The position numbers and the translations under genes are program-made. Positions 11,655 to 24,068 of a DNA stretch of 64,000 bases are shown here, piece after piece (within the stretch, counting starts at the first letter, position 1; every line of letters starts with the position of its first letter). Below the pieces are notes generated by a model. The model searched no databases. It saw only the letters and a program-made list of their open reading frames with translations, and was not told where the DNA came from. The DNA comes from Zingiber officinale (taxonomy: Eukaryota; Streptophyta; Magnoliopsida; Zingiberales; Zingiberaceae). The stretch lies in assembly GCF_018446385.1 (NCBI RefSeq), contig NC_056003.1:22627198-22691197 (forward strand), in the 5' to 3' direction.

Positions 11655-12464
11655 TGATCCAGCGGTAAGAACAGGAAACCCCTATTCTGGGGAGTCAACG
11701 TCACGTGGAAGTCAAAGGGCCAAGTGACCAACCAGAGAAGGGTGGTCCGACCGGAGAAGGGTGGACTAACCGCCCGGCCGGCCGGCCGGTGTCTAACTGA
11801 TGGCAAAAGGCGCCCCGGCAGGAGTTGGGGTTCCGACGCTCATTGAACAGGTTCGAAAGGCCGAGCGGATGTCACGCTCGGCCAAAGACATAAGGTAGCA
11901 TACTGCTAACAGTCTCCACAGAACACGTTATCAAGAACCCCCCAAGTAGACCATTATATATGACCGGCCGGACGTAAGGCGAATGCGGGCCGATCGGACG
12001 CCAAGCAGGGAGTAAGGAGAAAAGGACAAGGGACATATTCTGACAGCGGACATGCTCTATAATTCGGCCATACTCCAAATCTTACGACCAGGAGTTCCGC
12101 TGTCCCATCGAAAACTTGCTCGGACTGTAGCAGTATGGGGTCATGTAAGCTCACTGACAGACCTTTACTCGGGTATGGGCTGAGGACACGTGTACACCTC
12201 GGTATGTGTGCACCCGCTTCTCCATAGCCCTATATAAAGGCTCTTAACCTTCGCCGGAGGTACGCATCCTACGATTCTTGTAACCACTTCCTTGTTGAGC
12301 TTTGCCTGACTTGAGCGTCGGAGGGTCGCCGCCGGGAACCCCTTCCCGGCCCGACTTCTGTGTAGGTTCGTCGGAGGTTCATACGATCAGTCGACGATCT
12401 ACATCAGCTACTCGGAGAGCGCCACGTGCCCAGCGTCCGTTGATTCAGCTTTCGGACAGGATCA
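11655..12464 (+). mobile_element. solo Ty3/gypsy (Tat-like) LTR
   Basis: An 810-bp unit beginning TGATCC and ending GGATCA, flanked by the identical 5-mer CCATT (11650-11654 and 12465-12469). It contains CTATATAAAGG at 12230 and a TTGAGCGTCGGAGGG block about 80 bp downstream, the same arrangement as the 5' LTR of the gypsy element at 40643. No internal domain is present, so it is a solo LTR from LTR-LTR recombination. A small GGCCGGCCGGCC tract is at 11777-11788. Confidence 0.87.
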
Positions 12465-12469
12465 CCATT

Positions 12470-13094
12470 ATTTATAGTAGAGAAGTAATTGACCATATTT
12501 TTCGCCCACATAATTTTAATTGAATAAAATACTTTTCCTCTACAAAAATTGAACAACAAATATTTATTAAATACAATTCAAAAGTATATTCACAAAAAGA
12601 TATATTTGACTAATTTCATCCTAAAGTTTATCTACAAATCTCTGAATACTACATAAAAATTTATATCACAACGTATACAATCCTTAAACACCCACATAGG
12701 AGGATACTAATTCGCTCCATTCACTTTATACTTTATCATACTAAGATTGATTTTCTCAATTGATGATGTAAACTGAAACATTAATAAAAATTTAAGATTC
12801 AATATAAAATGATTTAATATTTTATAAAGAAGAAATTCCTCTTCTTCTCAACTATAGATTTTCTATATCTTTTATATATCATATTACATAATATCCATAT
12901 TCTGCACCATCATTTTATTTTAAATTACCCTAATAAAATTGAAAAGATAGTACAATTAGTCGCGATATAAATAATAAGAATTATCACTTGATGCATAAAT
13001 ACATAGTTACAATATATACCCGTCAATTATTTGAAAGCTGATTTTTTTGAAATACCCCCTCAAATTATTGTTAATCTAAAAAATAAAAAATTAA
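12470..13094. other. A/T-rich intergenic DNA
   Basis: Very A/T-rich, without a recognisable ORF, RNA gene or repeat boundary. It could be decayed sequence downstream of the transporter relic. Confidence 0.45.
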
Positions 13095-13489
13095 TGGTAT
13101 TGAATTGCATCGCTTGTAGTTGTAAGCTTCTCTTGCTGTCAGAAAGGATGCATATGTCCATATAACGACAACACTAAGTGGAACCTAATAATAAAGGAAG
13201 AAACCAGACTTCTATTAGATGCTATAAAGGTCCTACTTAAGCAAACTAAAATAAAAGATGAGGAAAAACATAAATGAAGAATGATGCTTAATCATTGCAG
13301 AGGGTAAATTGCTAATCAAAGGAACATTACCAGGAAATCTTCATAGTTCTTACCAGTATCAAAATAAGAATCAATAAAATCAAAGGAATGTTGATCTCCA
13401 CACAATTTCCATCTTGAGGAAATTCAAAACTGAAATATGCCAATCCTACCACAGCCACTATTGGAGCAACTACGACTGGATTTATTAAC
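13095..13489 (-). pseudogene. nucleobase-ascorbate transporter (NAT) fragment, two exons
   Basis: Exon A (13354-13489) has a clean acceptor (TTCTACAG) and donor (GTAAGAAC). It encodes a membrane segment reading INPVVVAPIVAVVGLAYFSF followed by FPQDGNCVEINIPLILLILI, characteristic of plant NAT/NCS2 transporters. Exon B (about 13095-13184) has a TTATTAG acceptor and encodes VPLSVVVIWTYASFLTAREA then YNYKRC, which in NATs follows a short distance after exon A. Beyond YNYKRC the frame runs into stops without a donor, and I could not find the exons that should precede exon A in the 3 kb upstream. A gypsy LTR relic lies immediately upstream. This is most simply a broken gene copy, although an intact gene with very long introns is not excluded. 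Confidence 0.72.
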
Positions 13490-13729
13490 CTGTAGAATTT
13501 TATTGAAACAGTAGGACCGATAAGTCAAGAAGTATGCAATTGTCATAGTTCTTTTTGTTACTCGTCATTTATATTTGGTGATAAAAGAGCCAAAGCATCT
13601 ACCATTACGGTAGTTTTTTAAAAGCATTTTATTATGTCATCCTTCAAAAATATTTCACAGTTTAACATAACATTATATTATTCTCTCTTTTTTGTATGTC
13701 ATTGGGTTTAAGTCAACCCCGTCATGAAT

Positions 13730-13931
13730 GCCCCAGCTCTAATACTAATAAATCCTATCCGAAAATCATGGAGATGGTAAATTGAGGATGTGATTATCAC
13801 ATTGACTGGATGTAGACTCCGCTTTACTCTGCCCCAGCTCTAATACTAATAAATCCTATCCGAAAATCATGGAGATGACAAGTTGGGGATGTGGATGTCA
13901 CATTGACTGGATGTAGACTTCGCTTCACTCT
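13730..13931. repeat. 101-bp direct tandem duplication
   Basis: Two adjacent copies, 13730-13830 and 13831-13931, begin GCCCCAGCTCTAATACTAAT and differ at only a few bases. They include the inner end of the gypsy LTR relic (AATCCTATCCG resembles the reverse complement of the GGACAGGATCA LTR end). Confidence 0.85.
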
Positions 13932-14697
13932 GCAACGCAAGAAACGTCAATGCCGAACCAGGGAAGGCGTCCCCGACGTTGACCCTCCGACGCTCAAGTC
14001 AGTCACTAGAAAGATGAAAAATATGAAGTAATAGTAGACACAGGCGTAAATATTGAATAATGCATACCTCCTTTGGTGTATGAACCTCCTTTATATAGTG
14101 TCCTGGTGTGCGACGTGCATACTTCTCTCGTGATGTGGGCACATTCTCTAATTGATCGTGGGCACGTTCTCTAATTTATCCTATGAAAGGACATGTCAGG
14201 AAAGTGTCTCTAACACCATACCTTAACAGGGCGTGCATACAAGACAGTCGAAGCTTCCGTCGTACGATCTGTCCGTTGACTATGTCTTGTGTCAGCGGCG
14301 CTATCTCCCAGAAGAATATGTCAGTGATCCGTCTGCTCGGCCGAGCAGGATAGCCGCTCGGCTGAGTACTCTTCCGCTCGGTAGGACTCGACTGCTCCTC
14401 CGTGTGGCAACTAGTCTAGATAGTTTGTTTCCGCTCGACTGGACTAACGCTCTGGTCATACTCACTCTTCTCTGCTTTGTGACAATCGTTTGATCATATC
14501 AGCTAAACGGATGTTTCACTTGGACCAACCATTTGCCGATCGAGCAAATACATGCATGATCGGTCACTGCTGGAGAGATCCGCTTGGCCCCTCAGTGTTG
14601 GCTCTTTACCGTTGACCTCCTTGACTTTGACGTCCACGTGGGTTGCTACTTCCGTCATTTTACCCGCATTTATTAGGCCCCCTTTATCATCGCATCA
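13748..14697 (-). mobile_element. Ty3/gypsy (Tat-like) LTR relic
   Basis: On the minus strand the unit starts TGATGCGATGATAAAGG at 14697, close to the start of the gypsy 5' LTR at 40643 (TGATACGGCGATAAAAAG). A TATATAAAGG box lies at about 14088-14097 and the TTGAGCGTCGGAGGGTC block near 13990. The inner end is blurred by the 101-bp duplication. No internal region is attached. Confidence 0.68.
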
Positions 14698-16642
14698 ATA
14701 TGCATGAAATAAAAAAAAATTAAAATACCTTAACAAGAAGTGGCACGAGGCCACTATAACCCAAATCAGCCTGAAAAATTTAACCAACGACTATAGCCCC
14801 TTGCAATCCCTCATTATATGCTTAAATTTCTGCATTTGATCATCAATCAATAGAAGAGATAAAATGCAACGTTCAACAAGAAAACTAACTTCCTACATTT
14901 TAACAAAAGAATGGGCATGCAGGTTTGTAAGTTCTTATATAATGAGCTTCTAAATATGTAGCAATTTATTTAGAAGCTCATTCAAATTAGAAAATGACAC
15001 CATGAACTCTTTCAAGAATCAATTAGAAAGCAATTGCCATGGTAGCATCCATTTGCATTACTTAATATAAGAAGAGAACAATCTATTTTACTTCTATCAT
15101 ATAACTAGATTGCTATACTTGATAAGTGTTTTGTAATCTTATCACAAACTATTCGGTAGGAGAGGAGCCATCGTTAGGAAGTTGTCTCCTACCAGTGGTA
15201 ATTATGAATAGCCACAAAATTAAGCAGTATAACAACTAAGATTGGTCATTATTTATATTCAAACCAAGTGAAGGATCCTGAGTTTAAATATTCTCAATTA
15301 CCCCAGTCAAAAAAAAAAAAATATTGGCATCAGATCTTTCCAGCAAAATGAACATAATCTATAGCAGATTCCAAAAGCTCTATAAACCAAAATTTTAAAT
15401 CTATGGAAAATGTGCCATTGTAGCCGTACCCTGCTTCACTCTTGCTTTTCATCATTTGGAGACCAATCAAGAAACTTGTGTCCAAAGAATTGACAAGGGC
15501 AAATATGTCTGTGATGAGCAATCCAAGCAATCCTTGTGATCAGGAGGACACATGTAATCTTTGCCATATGTTTTTATATACACTTGGAAATTAGGAGAAG
15601 TTGAAGAAAATTTGTTAAAAAAAAAAAGAGAAAAAGATAAAGTTATTTATGCCCTCTATGTGAAATTGATCAAATTCTTTGATTCCATGAAATCTCCTTT
15701 TTCATCTATTTTAGCTACGCAAGTTTTGATTGACTTATAGTAATTCATCAACACTATCTATCCATTATTTTAAAATTGATGGCTCCATGAAAATCTTTTC
15801 GTAAAAATATCTATTACTCGATATAACTGACTAATTTAAAGGCGCATCAACTTGAAAAAAAATTCAATTGATTTTTTGTTTACTACTTTGTATAGATTTT
15901 TCAAGTTGGTCATCCATCAAAATAATCAATGACGTATACTCTTTTTACTAACAATGATAAATTCTATGTTGATTATCCATTCACCTTTATACAGCTAACA
16001 AGATACTGAATAATGAAGGTATATTATAATAAAGGTGATTATGTTTATCTCAAACATCTTTCTTAGTTCATCCCAAGTCATATGAAAGAAGATAGATCAT
16101 GGAGTCAGTTTATAACTGATCGAATAATGAATATATATGATGTTAGAATTGGATAGTCAAATTAGATAGTCAACCTATACATGTAGCTGAAGTGTACTCT
16201 TACTCTCAATAGCAAAGGTACAAAAATAATTAACGGGTGAAATAAAACATAAATAAGAAATCACACTTACGATATAGAATAATTTTATTTAACATGGTTA
16301 AATACCCCAAACTCCTACTCCCTATCAATCTGGCAAAAATAAAAAAATTGTTCATTTCAAGTGATTCAGTATCGTCAATCCCATAGTAAAATACAAGCAG
16401 ATAAATTACAGTATGCAATGACCCCTTAGGTGGTAGGGCATAACCTAGGAGATGAAGTCCTCAAGAATGGATCTGTGCCCAATTCAAAAAGTCTATCACT
16501 CGAGTACTAATTGCGCTACTCTCGTGGAGGCCTCCTACTCCCTTTCTATGATCAATGAATTGATTTTAGAAAGTATATCACTATCTTTTTCTTTAGTGTA
16601 TGTTCGTGTCTGTAGTTAGTGAAGATGGACTGTTGATGAGGT
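14698..16642. other. intergenic DNA, nothing recognised
   Basis: A/T-rich sequence with several short ORFs (for example minus-strand 15330-15530) that lack recognisable domains. It may hold decayed transporter introns, but no exon could be supported. Confidence 0.45.
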
Positions 16643-16840
16643 TGTTAGTATTATCCCTTAGAGTCAATTATCAGATGATTGATAAGAGAACTTCTGTATT
16701 ATATTTCATTAATAAAAGGTAAAGTTTATGGTTATTATATTTACTTCAGATCCGTGTCAGATGAATAAGTATAATAATATTTCAGGGTAATAGATTCTAG
16801 TCTACAACATATCAATTGGTTGTTAATAGTGGGAGACTGC

Positions 16841-16891
<51 letters not shown>

Positions 16892-18251
16892 ACTAGTCTT
16901 AATTATTCCTAATCAAGCATTAATATACAAGAGCAATATTAATACGTTGAGACTATCATATAGTCAATTGAAGACTTAATCTCATAAATCATGGATATAA
17001 GATATCAAGTTGACACATGAGTATATATTAGAGAATATGTACTGAATTGACCCACTATGAGAATGTTGCATAGATCGTTATATGAATATCATAAATATTC
17101 TCATAGTGACTATTGGTATGAATAGTCCTTTGACCTAAAGTCACTACGGTTCTCTACATAAGTAGTTGTGTATTTTGATATCGACAAACATCACCTATAA
17201 TAATGTGACTATATGGTCGATCACTGGATATGCAATAAGTTACGTAGAGTGCTGTGAGTGATGCAGATGGAAATTATCCCTTATATATGACAGAAGTGAT
17301 ATCTGTAGGCCCCTTGATTAAGTAGGTCTATTAAAATACATGGTCATGCTCAAATAAGTTAATATGAGATAATGAGCTCATTTAGTTAAGTGAGTCTGCT
17401 TGGAGATCAAGAAACACAAAAATTGATGAGAGGATGACATGATATATGTCTCATGGATCAATCTAGATATTGAGAATAAATGATAATAGACATAAAAAGG
17501 TTAGGTCGGATCTCAACATTCTCATCACTTGAGTATCAATGATACATTGCTAAATGCCACTTATTACTCATGTATCTAAAATGTTATTTTAGAGACATTG
17601 CCAACGTTATGAGAACATATTATGTCATACACAAAGGACATGTTGATTTAGAGATGAGTTTATTTTAGTTTGACTAAAATAAGATGGACCCTAAGATTAT
17701 AGTGTTAAGTCTAATCCAAATTTGACTCATTGAGTTAGACTTAAATGAATTCAGATTAACCTCATTGGATTAATGCGTTAGACTCATTGGCTTATTGGGT
17801 TAATGGTCAATCCAATAGATTAAATCTAACCCATTAAGAAAATTAATGGAGCTTAATTCATCATTAATGAAAGAAGACCAAAAGGTAAACCCTTGGTATT
17901 CTTTGAAGGAAAATAAAAAGCGTTTTGAGTGAAATTTTCATAACAGACTCTTGATTTTCTTCTTCATCTTCTCTTGGTCGAGCACCTCTTTGTTGCTATC
18001 ACAACAAAGGTCGTTCTTCTCCGAATCTGAGTTCATGTGACTAATGTGGAACATGTTCATGTGGATACCAAAGAGGCTAACCACTCTGATTACGCTTAGA
18101 TCCGATGAATCCAAGTTATAGTTGAGATTGTACCGTTTATGCAACAAAGGTAACAACTTGCTCAAACATGTATACTATATTCGCATGGATATCTGGAGGG
18201 ATCAATTTTTCTGTCGCGTTTATGTATTATTTTATGTATAAGATCCCAATA
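16643..18251 (+). mobile_element. old solo copia LTR, relative of the 20500 element
   Basis: Begins TGTTAGTATTATCCCTTAGAG and ends GATCCCAATA (decayed CCAACA). It is flanked by the identical 5-mer GAGGT (16638-16642 and 18252-18256). Blocks such as ATGGATATAAGATATCAAG, the hairpin-like CATGAGAA/TTCTCAT region and GTTCATGTGGATAC match, in order, the 1850-bp LTR of the element at 20500, but with much divergence. Only an LTR is present, so this is an old solo LTR of a related family. Confidence 0.85.
16843..16887. repeat. (AT)n microsatellite
   Basis: About 22 uninterrupted AT units inside the old solo LTR. Confidence 0.97.
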
Positions 18252-18359
18252 GAGGTAGCTTGTTTGTTGACTGCAACGAGATCTCAGGAGAGAGTTTGAA
18301 GACGCAAGCAAGCTTGAGTGGGAAGAAGGAACAAGGGAGGAGGAAAACACCAGCAGATA

Positions 18360-19970
18360 GGCAGGGGAGGGGTCCCCAATATAATCACTCTAATGCTCAA
18401 GTCAAATGGGGAGACTCAACAATGATATGAAAACAATGATAGAAAACAATGAGGAGCAATAGGAGAGCTTACCTGCGTGGGAAGAAGGGACCCCAAATAG
18501 ATATGACATTGTGTTTCCTTAGCATGAATAATGAGACACATTACTAAAATAAGGTTGACCATATTGACAATCTGCCATCTTTCCCTAATTGTGCCAACCA
18601 ATTCTGTGCTCGAAGGATGGAAACCTCCACTATACGGGTTGCACAGTCTTTCCTAGTGATTCTCTAACAACGGTTATAGATAGCGTTAAAATAATTAACA
18701 ATGAATTGTTGATTATTATTATTCCATAATGATGGGCCTTTCGGGGTTTACATGCCTTGATGGGCCCTAATGATGTCTCTACGACGATCTTAATGATATC
18801 CAACCGGTCATTGGTCTCGAGCGGGTCCGATCGAATATACAAAAGGGTGCTGAGTATTTGAACGGTTGAGTTAACCTTTGTTGCTTCAATCCATCTTTCT
18901 TGCTATAAAGTTTGGTTGGACCCTGTAGAGGGATACCAAGTATATCAAACCTCTAAGCTAGCCAATGGAGTTAGTTCACTCGGAACCATGCATGGGAAAC
19001 GTTCATTCGGAGTCTCTTAGGAGAACTAACCTGGGGGTCTCCGAGTGACTTCTTACAAGTGCTCAACTAGGTGCCTAAAAATCACACCCGGTAGTTCAAG
19101 TTAACCACCTTTAGACTTTGACCGCTATGCCTCTTGGAGTCTAACCACCACATCCCTTGGGACTTTGATACCTATGTTAAGAGTCTCATCCTATCTGTTG
19201 TATCACATGTCTCACCTTCAAGTCTAGTCGAAGGAGGTCGCAAGTCCTTCTGAATAAACTGTGATGTATTAATGCCTTTCTTTTAACTCCGATCGACTGT
19301 TCTGCCTGACCAACATCTTCTTATTATTTTGGCCCTTAATCGTCCATTGGTGTCTCGGGAGTAAGCATGTCATATGCTGTAACTATGCACAAATGGGTGG
19401 TGATGTATGCACAATTTTTAACTTTGATGATGATTATCCTATCACAAAAGGTAGATCCGCTACCTTAGCGGCCCCCCTAGTGTCGGCCCCACGGATATGG
19501 AGGGAGGTTCATGCAGGTACACAGGCCATAGGCGCATGGCGGGGTAAACCCCAGGTCGTCAGTTCCTGAGAATCGACCCCTGGCCATTACGCCAGAGATA
19601 CCATGCACCCACCGTCTGCGCTACGCCCTGGGGGCAATGATTATCCTATCACATCCCTAATAATGTTGCCCATACTTTTTGCCACGTGATGCATGTCTGC
19701 AAAAAGCAAATATTTGAAATGATAAACCACTATCGTGATTTGACATGACAGAAAATTGTTTGGCTTCAATGATGACGATTTGATTCCTCTCTCTCCTTCA
19801 AATTAGACGGTTGGGGCTTGAGGTTCCTAGGTTTTTAAGGTTTCGAATATTGGAAAAACCCTTTCACCTCTCATTCTATTTCTCGATTCTTTCGTGTCTT
19901 CAACGTCGAAGATTTCCAATTCTTCTTTCATTTCTCCTCGTAAGTTCCCGTCATCTCTCTACCTTAACTC
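18360..19970 (-). mobile_element. one-arm relative of the 3.9-6.5 kb foldback
   Basis: Ordered blocks resemble the left foldback arm: the ACTCTAATGCTCAAGTCAA region (LTR-like GAGCGTCGGA end, reversed), GTGATTCTCTAACAACGGTTA (compare 4250), the GACTTTGACC and CCACATC region near 19115-19160 (compare 4680), TCACCTTCAAGTCTAGTCGAA (compare 4765) and the central GGTTTTTAAGGTTTC block at 19829. Only one arm is present. A SINE is inserted at 19447. Boundaries are approximate. Confidence 0.6.
19447..19636 (-). mobile_element. tRNA-derived SINE with 17-bp target duplication
   Basis: On the minus strand the body begins near GGGCGTAGCGCAGACGGTGG, a good pol III A box, followed about 40 bases later by GGGTCGATTCTC, a good B box. 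It ends at a T-rich CTACCTTTT tail. It is flanked by the identical 17-mer ATGATTATCCTATCACA (19430-19446 and 19637-19653). Long direct duplications of this kind are made by LINE machinery. The internal promoter, tail and duplication together make a firm SINE call. Confidence 0.92.
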
Positions 19971-20073
19971 ATTAGCACGTTTGCTTCTTCTTATTTCAAT
20001 AAATAAAATGAAATAAAAACTTTCATGTTTAGCCTTCGCATTCATTAAACCGCAAATATCCAAATAAATTAAT

Positions 20074-20499
20074 TACAAAGGTGATTTAGCTCTATTAGTT
20101 TTACCAAATGGGTTCCTAGTTATTTTTTCAGCAAGACAATGCTCACATATAGATAAGTTAATTTTAGCATAAGCGCCTAATATAACCTCTTTAGCTAATC
20201 TATTTATTCGTTCTTGTCCTATATATCATAATCTAACATGACAAACTTCATCATCAATATCAGCATCACTAGTAAGAGCAATATTTAAAAATCAATCATC
20301 ATTTCCATAATTATTATTTAGTTCTACATCAAAAACCATAAAACTATTTGTTACATAACCATTCCCAATTAATACAGAGTTAATGAGAGGTTCCACACAA
20401 TAACTATAAAAGTTTACATAATAATCTAAATCAAGAAAACTAGTAATGGAAACCAGATTTTGTCGAATCTCAGGAGTATACATGACATCATGTAGAAAC
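20074..20499 (-). pseudogene. old Ty1/copia pol fragment (pre-integrase region)
   Basis: Minus-strand coding for a copia pol segment: an upstream YTPEIRQNLVSITSFLDLDY motif (the usual NLLSISQL-like region), then a GAG-pre-integrase region with RINRLAKEVILGAY and SICEHCLAEKITRNPFGKT (the conserved C-x2-C of the integrase zinc finger). It contains an in-frame stop. Its upstream part is found after the insert at 29241, since the 5-mer GAAAC is duplicated at 20495-20499 and 29241-29245. It is therefore the downstream half of the same minus-strand copia whose gag is at 29241-31450. Confidence 0.75.
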
Positions 20500-22349
20500 T
20501 GTTAGCTAGAACCCTAGAGCCAATCATTTGATGATTGTATTTTTGGACTTGTTGTATCATATTCTATATAAATAAAGGCATTTGGTTTTTGGTTATTATA
20601 CTTATTTGTATTTGTGCCAAATAAACTAAGTATAATAACGTCCTTTAGTAGAATGTTCTTACCTATATCAATCGATTGGTTGAATCGATAGTGAGATGAT
20701 ATAGGGAACATTACTCTTAATCATTCCTAGTCGAGTATTAACATTCAGGGACAATGTTGATGTAATAAGACTAGCATGTAGGTCAACTCGATAACTTGAT
20801 CTCACAAGTCATGGATATAGAGATATCAAGTTGACACATGGGTATGCATTGGAGAATGTATACTGAATGACCCGCCATGAGAAAGTATCATGGATCGTTA
20901 TATGAGTGTCATATACTTTCTCATGTGGCTATTAGTATGACTACTAGTCCTTAGACCTGAAGTCACCATGGTTCCCTACATAAGGAGTTATGTACTTTGG
21001 TTTCGTCAAACGTCACCCGTAACTGGGTGGACTATAAAGGCGATTACTAGGTATGTAACAAATTATGCGGAGGGATGTGAGTGATGTAGATGAGATCTAT
21101 CCCTCCTATATGATGGGAGAGACATCGGTATTCTTGATAGAGTGAGACCACGAAGTGCATGGCCATGCTCAAATGAGTCAATATGAGATATTGAGCTCAT
21201 TTGATTTAGTGAGTCTATTTGGAGTTCAAGATTTAGATTGATCAGAGAATGACACGGTCTATGCCTCACATTGATCAATCTAGATGTCTAGGATAGAAGG
21301 ACACTTGTCATATTTTGTGAGAAGTCACAATTAGTAGTCACAATGTGATGTTGGATCTCAACATTCTTGTAACTTGGGTAGTAATGATGTGTTGCTAGAT
21401 ACCGCTCATTACTTATGCTCCTAAATGGGTTTAGGGGCATTGCCAACATTACAAGAACCTATAGGGTTACACACTAAGGACAATTAGATGGAGATTAGGT
21501 TCATATGATGAACCAAGAGGATTAGATTCATTTGATGAATCAAATTGGATTAAGAGTAATCATAATTGGGCTAATTGAGTTGGACTCAAGTTGATTCATG
21601 TGTTCAATGAGTCTAATTTAGATTATGACTCATTGAATCAATTTAATTAAATGAATTAGATTCATTATATTAAATTGACTTGAATCAAATGGTTGGATTA
21701 GATCAACCATGGGAGAGATGTGGTCAAGTTTGACTTGACTTGAGAGGAAGATGGAGAGTCAAGTTTGACTTGACTATTTGCCACATCACAAGTGAGTTGG
21801 CAAAATGTGGACCAATGATGATGCTCCACATCATCATGGTTGCCACCTCATGGAAGTTACTAGTGAGTGCCACCTCATGGAGGTTACATTCCTTTCTTTA
21901 ATGTGGCCGGCCACATTAATGTGAGGAGTTACACAAAGTGGCCGGCCACACTAATGTGATGTAGGTTTTCATTTTGTGTTTTTACTCTCATTCACTTCAT
22001 CTCCTTCCTCTAGCCATTTTTTGCTCTCCCTCTCCTCTCCTTGGCCGAATCCCATAAGGTGCTAGCACACCTTGTTTTGGTCATCTCCACCTAGTGTGTT
22101 CATGTGGATACGTATAGAGAGTTGTATACGTTGACAACTTCGAGATCCGGTGAATCTTGGACGAGCGGGATACGAAAAGGGCACGCATCGAAGGTATAAC
22201 CTTTTCTTTTGTAGATCTAAGTGTAGATCTAGGTAGAAACTCGTATTCGTATGTTTTTCAAATTTTTCTTTGCACGGATTCGTTGGCTAGGGGCTTTCGG
22301 GGTTTCCACGAGGCGAAAAAGCGGTTTTCGTGGCCCGAAAACCCCAACA
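20500..22349 (+). repeat. 5' LTR of Angela-like copia
   Basis: An 1850-bp LTR with TGTTAG/CCAACA ends. An imperfect GTGGCCGGCCAC palindrome occurs twice at about 21904-21958. The duplicated copy begins at 27391. Confidence 0.95.
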
Positions 22350-22350
22350 G

Positions 22351-22363
22351 TGGTATCAGAGCC
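22351..22363 (+). other. primer-binding site (tRNA-Met type)
   Basis: TGGTATCAGAGCC starts one base after the LTR end and is complementary to the 3' end of initiator methionine tRNA, as in most plant copia elements. Confidence 0.93.
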
Positions 22364-23850
22364 ACGTGCGAAGACGAATACGAGTTTATTTTGTGTTTTA
22401 TGAAAACTTTTCAGTTCTGTAATATTATGTAAATTTATGATTTTTTATAGTTTTTAAGGGTATTTTTCTCGTAGAAGCGAAGCACAAGTGTTTCGGCACT
22501 TGTAGGATTTGACTACCGAGAAATTTTTCCCAAAACGGTCAAGTTTCGCCCCAAAACTTTTTGGGACAGCGGGCTAAGGCGTTGTTAGATCGCAAAGGAA
22601 CCCTCGCGATGGTTAGATCGCGGGTAGGGGCGCTGCCCCTGACCCCGCAAGGGGATTCGTTCCGCGATTGTGCCCGAAAATCGCTAAATGGAACCGCTGG
22701 AAAATTGTACTCGTAAAAATTGTAAAAATTATAGAAAAAATTACAGAAAATTATAGAAATATATAATTTCGAATTATATATTATTTTTGTGATAGTCATG
22801 GCCCAAAGACCCAATTCGATTGGATAATTTGTGTTGTAATTCAAAATATGGCCTACGTGCCATTTTGTGTGTTTGCATGTGCTGTATTTGATACGCGACC
22901 TGCGCGTCGTGCCTCCCTATTTATATTCTGGTTGTAAATTAGATTTAGACTCGAATGTAACTCGAGTTTCAAAATGTAATATAAATTTTGAAGTGGTGGA
23001 AGGTCCACTCAAGACGGAGTTACGAGGAAGGCGCGAGCAACACAAGGTGGTCAAAAGGAAGGCACTTGAGAAGCTGTTGACCTTAGGTTGACCATCCGAT
23101 CTTCTCATTGGCTTGAGAAGATCGTAGTAGGTCCATGACATAATCACAAAATTATTTAATTAATTGCTTTTGTGTGTATGTGATGCATGCTAGTTAATTA
23201 AGTAATTAATTAGTGCCTAACGATTAGATTAGATCTAAATCGTGCACATGATGCACCCCACGATTAGATTAGATCTATCGAGTATATGATAGGCATCATC
23301 GTTTAGATTAGATCTAAATCGCGTCAACTCGTAATGCCTACCATGCTGTGATACCTACCACTACCTCGATCGCATGTTGTTGTTGAATCTGCCAAAGCAG
23401 AGCAACACATACTATCTTGATAGGGTACGGAGGGACAATCTTGGTCCCGCCTATCAACGCATGGGTGAGTACAACTCAATTAGATTGAGTAACTAGTTAA
23501 CTCAATTGGATCGAGTTTAACTATAGGCATTATCCAATGGTTGGTAGATAGGTCAAAATCACGTTTATATTAACTCTTGGGAGTATTAGCCAAAGCTAAC
23601 TCGAGTTTTAATATAAATGCGGATTTTATCCTATAAAAAAGAGTTGCATAGAGATGTAATTGATAATTAGTTACCTACCGATCATACTAAGTCTTGGGCG
23701 TATTAGCCAAAGCTAACTCAAGGGTTAGTATGATGTGGATCTTGTCCCACATGAATTATAGAATTTAGTGGGAGCATCATTTAGTTAAAGGCATAATTAA
23801 ATGATTAAGAATATGATATTTATTTCTGTATTTTTCTGTTGTAGATAACC

Positions 23851-24066
23851 ATGACGTCAAATACGAACACTTTCTCCCTGCGATCTGTTCTTGAGAAGGA
23901 CAAGCTCAACGGAGCAAACTTCCTGGACTGGTACAAGAACCTGAGTATAGTTCTCACCCAAGAACGTAAACTGTACGTTCTGGAGCAGCCCATTCCGGAG
24001 GCTCCTCCTGCCACTGCCACGCGAGCGACCGAGATGCTTACAAGAAGCATCAAGATGATGCATTAG
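23851..24066 (+). pseudogene. truncated copia Gag N-terminus
   Basis: Begins MTSNTNTFSLRSVLEKDKL and continues NGANFLDWYKNLSIVLTQER, the standard copia Gag opening. It stops with TAG at 24064-24066. The central Gag domain and the CCHC zinc knuckle that should follow are largely missing: coding resumes at 24069 with a short Gag remnant (QGQARHWKRNSKEYLEDLKK) and then goes straight to protease. This indicates an internal deletion of several hundred bases. Confidence 0.85.
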
Positions 24067-24068
24067 AT

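Noticed and set aside
16428-16545. Possible second SINE (TAGGTGGTAGGG A-box-like motif)
   Set aside because: No convincing B box or flanking duplication.
22157-22432. ORF starting MDERDTKRA, repeated at 29048
   Set aside because: It lies at the end of both LTRs of the Angela-like element and runs over the LTR edge into the primer-binding site; there is no sign of coding constraint.
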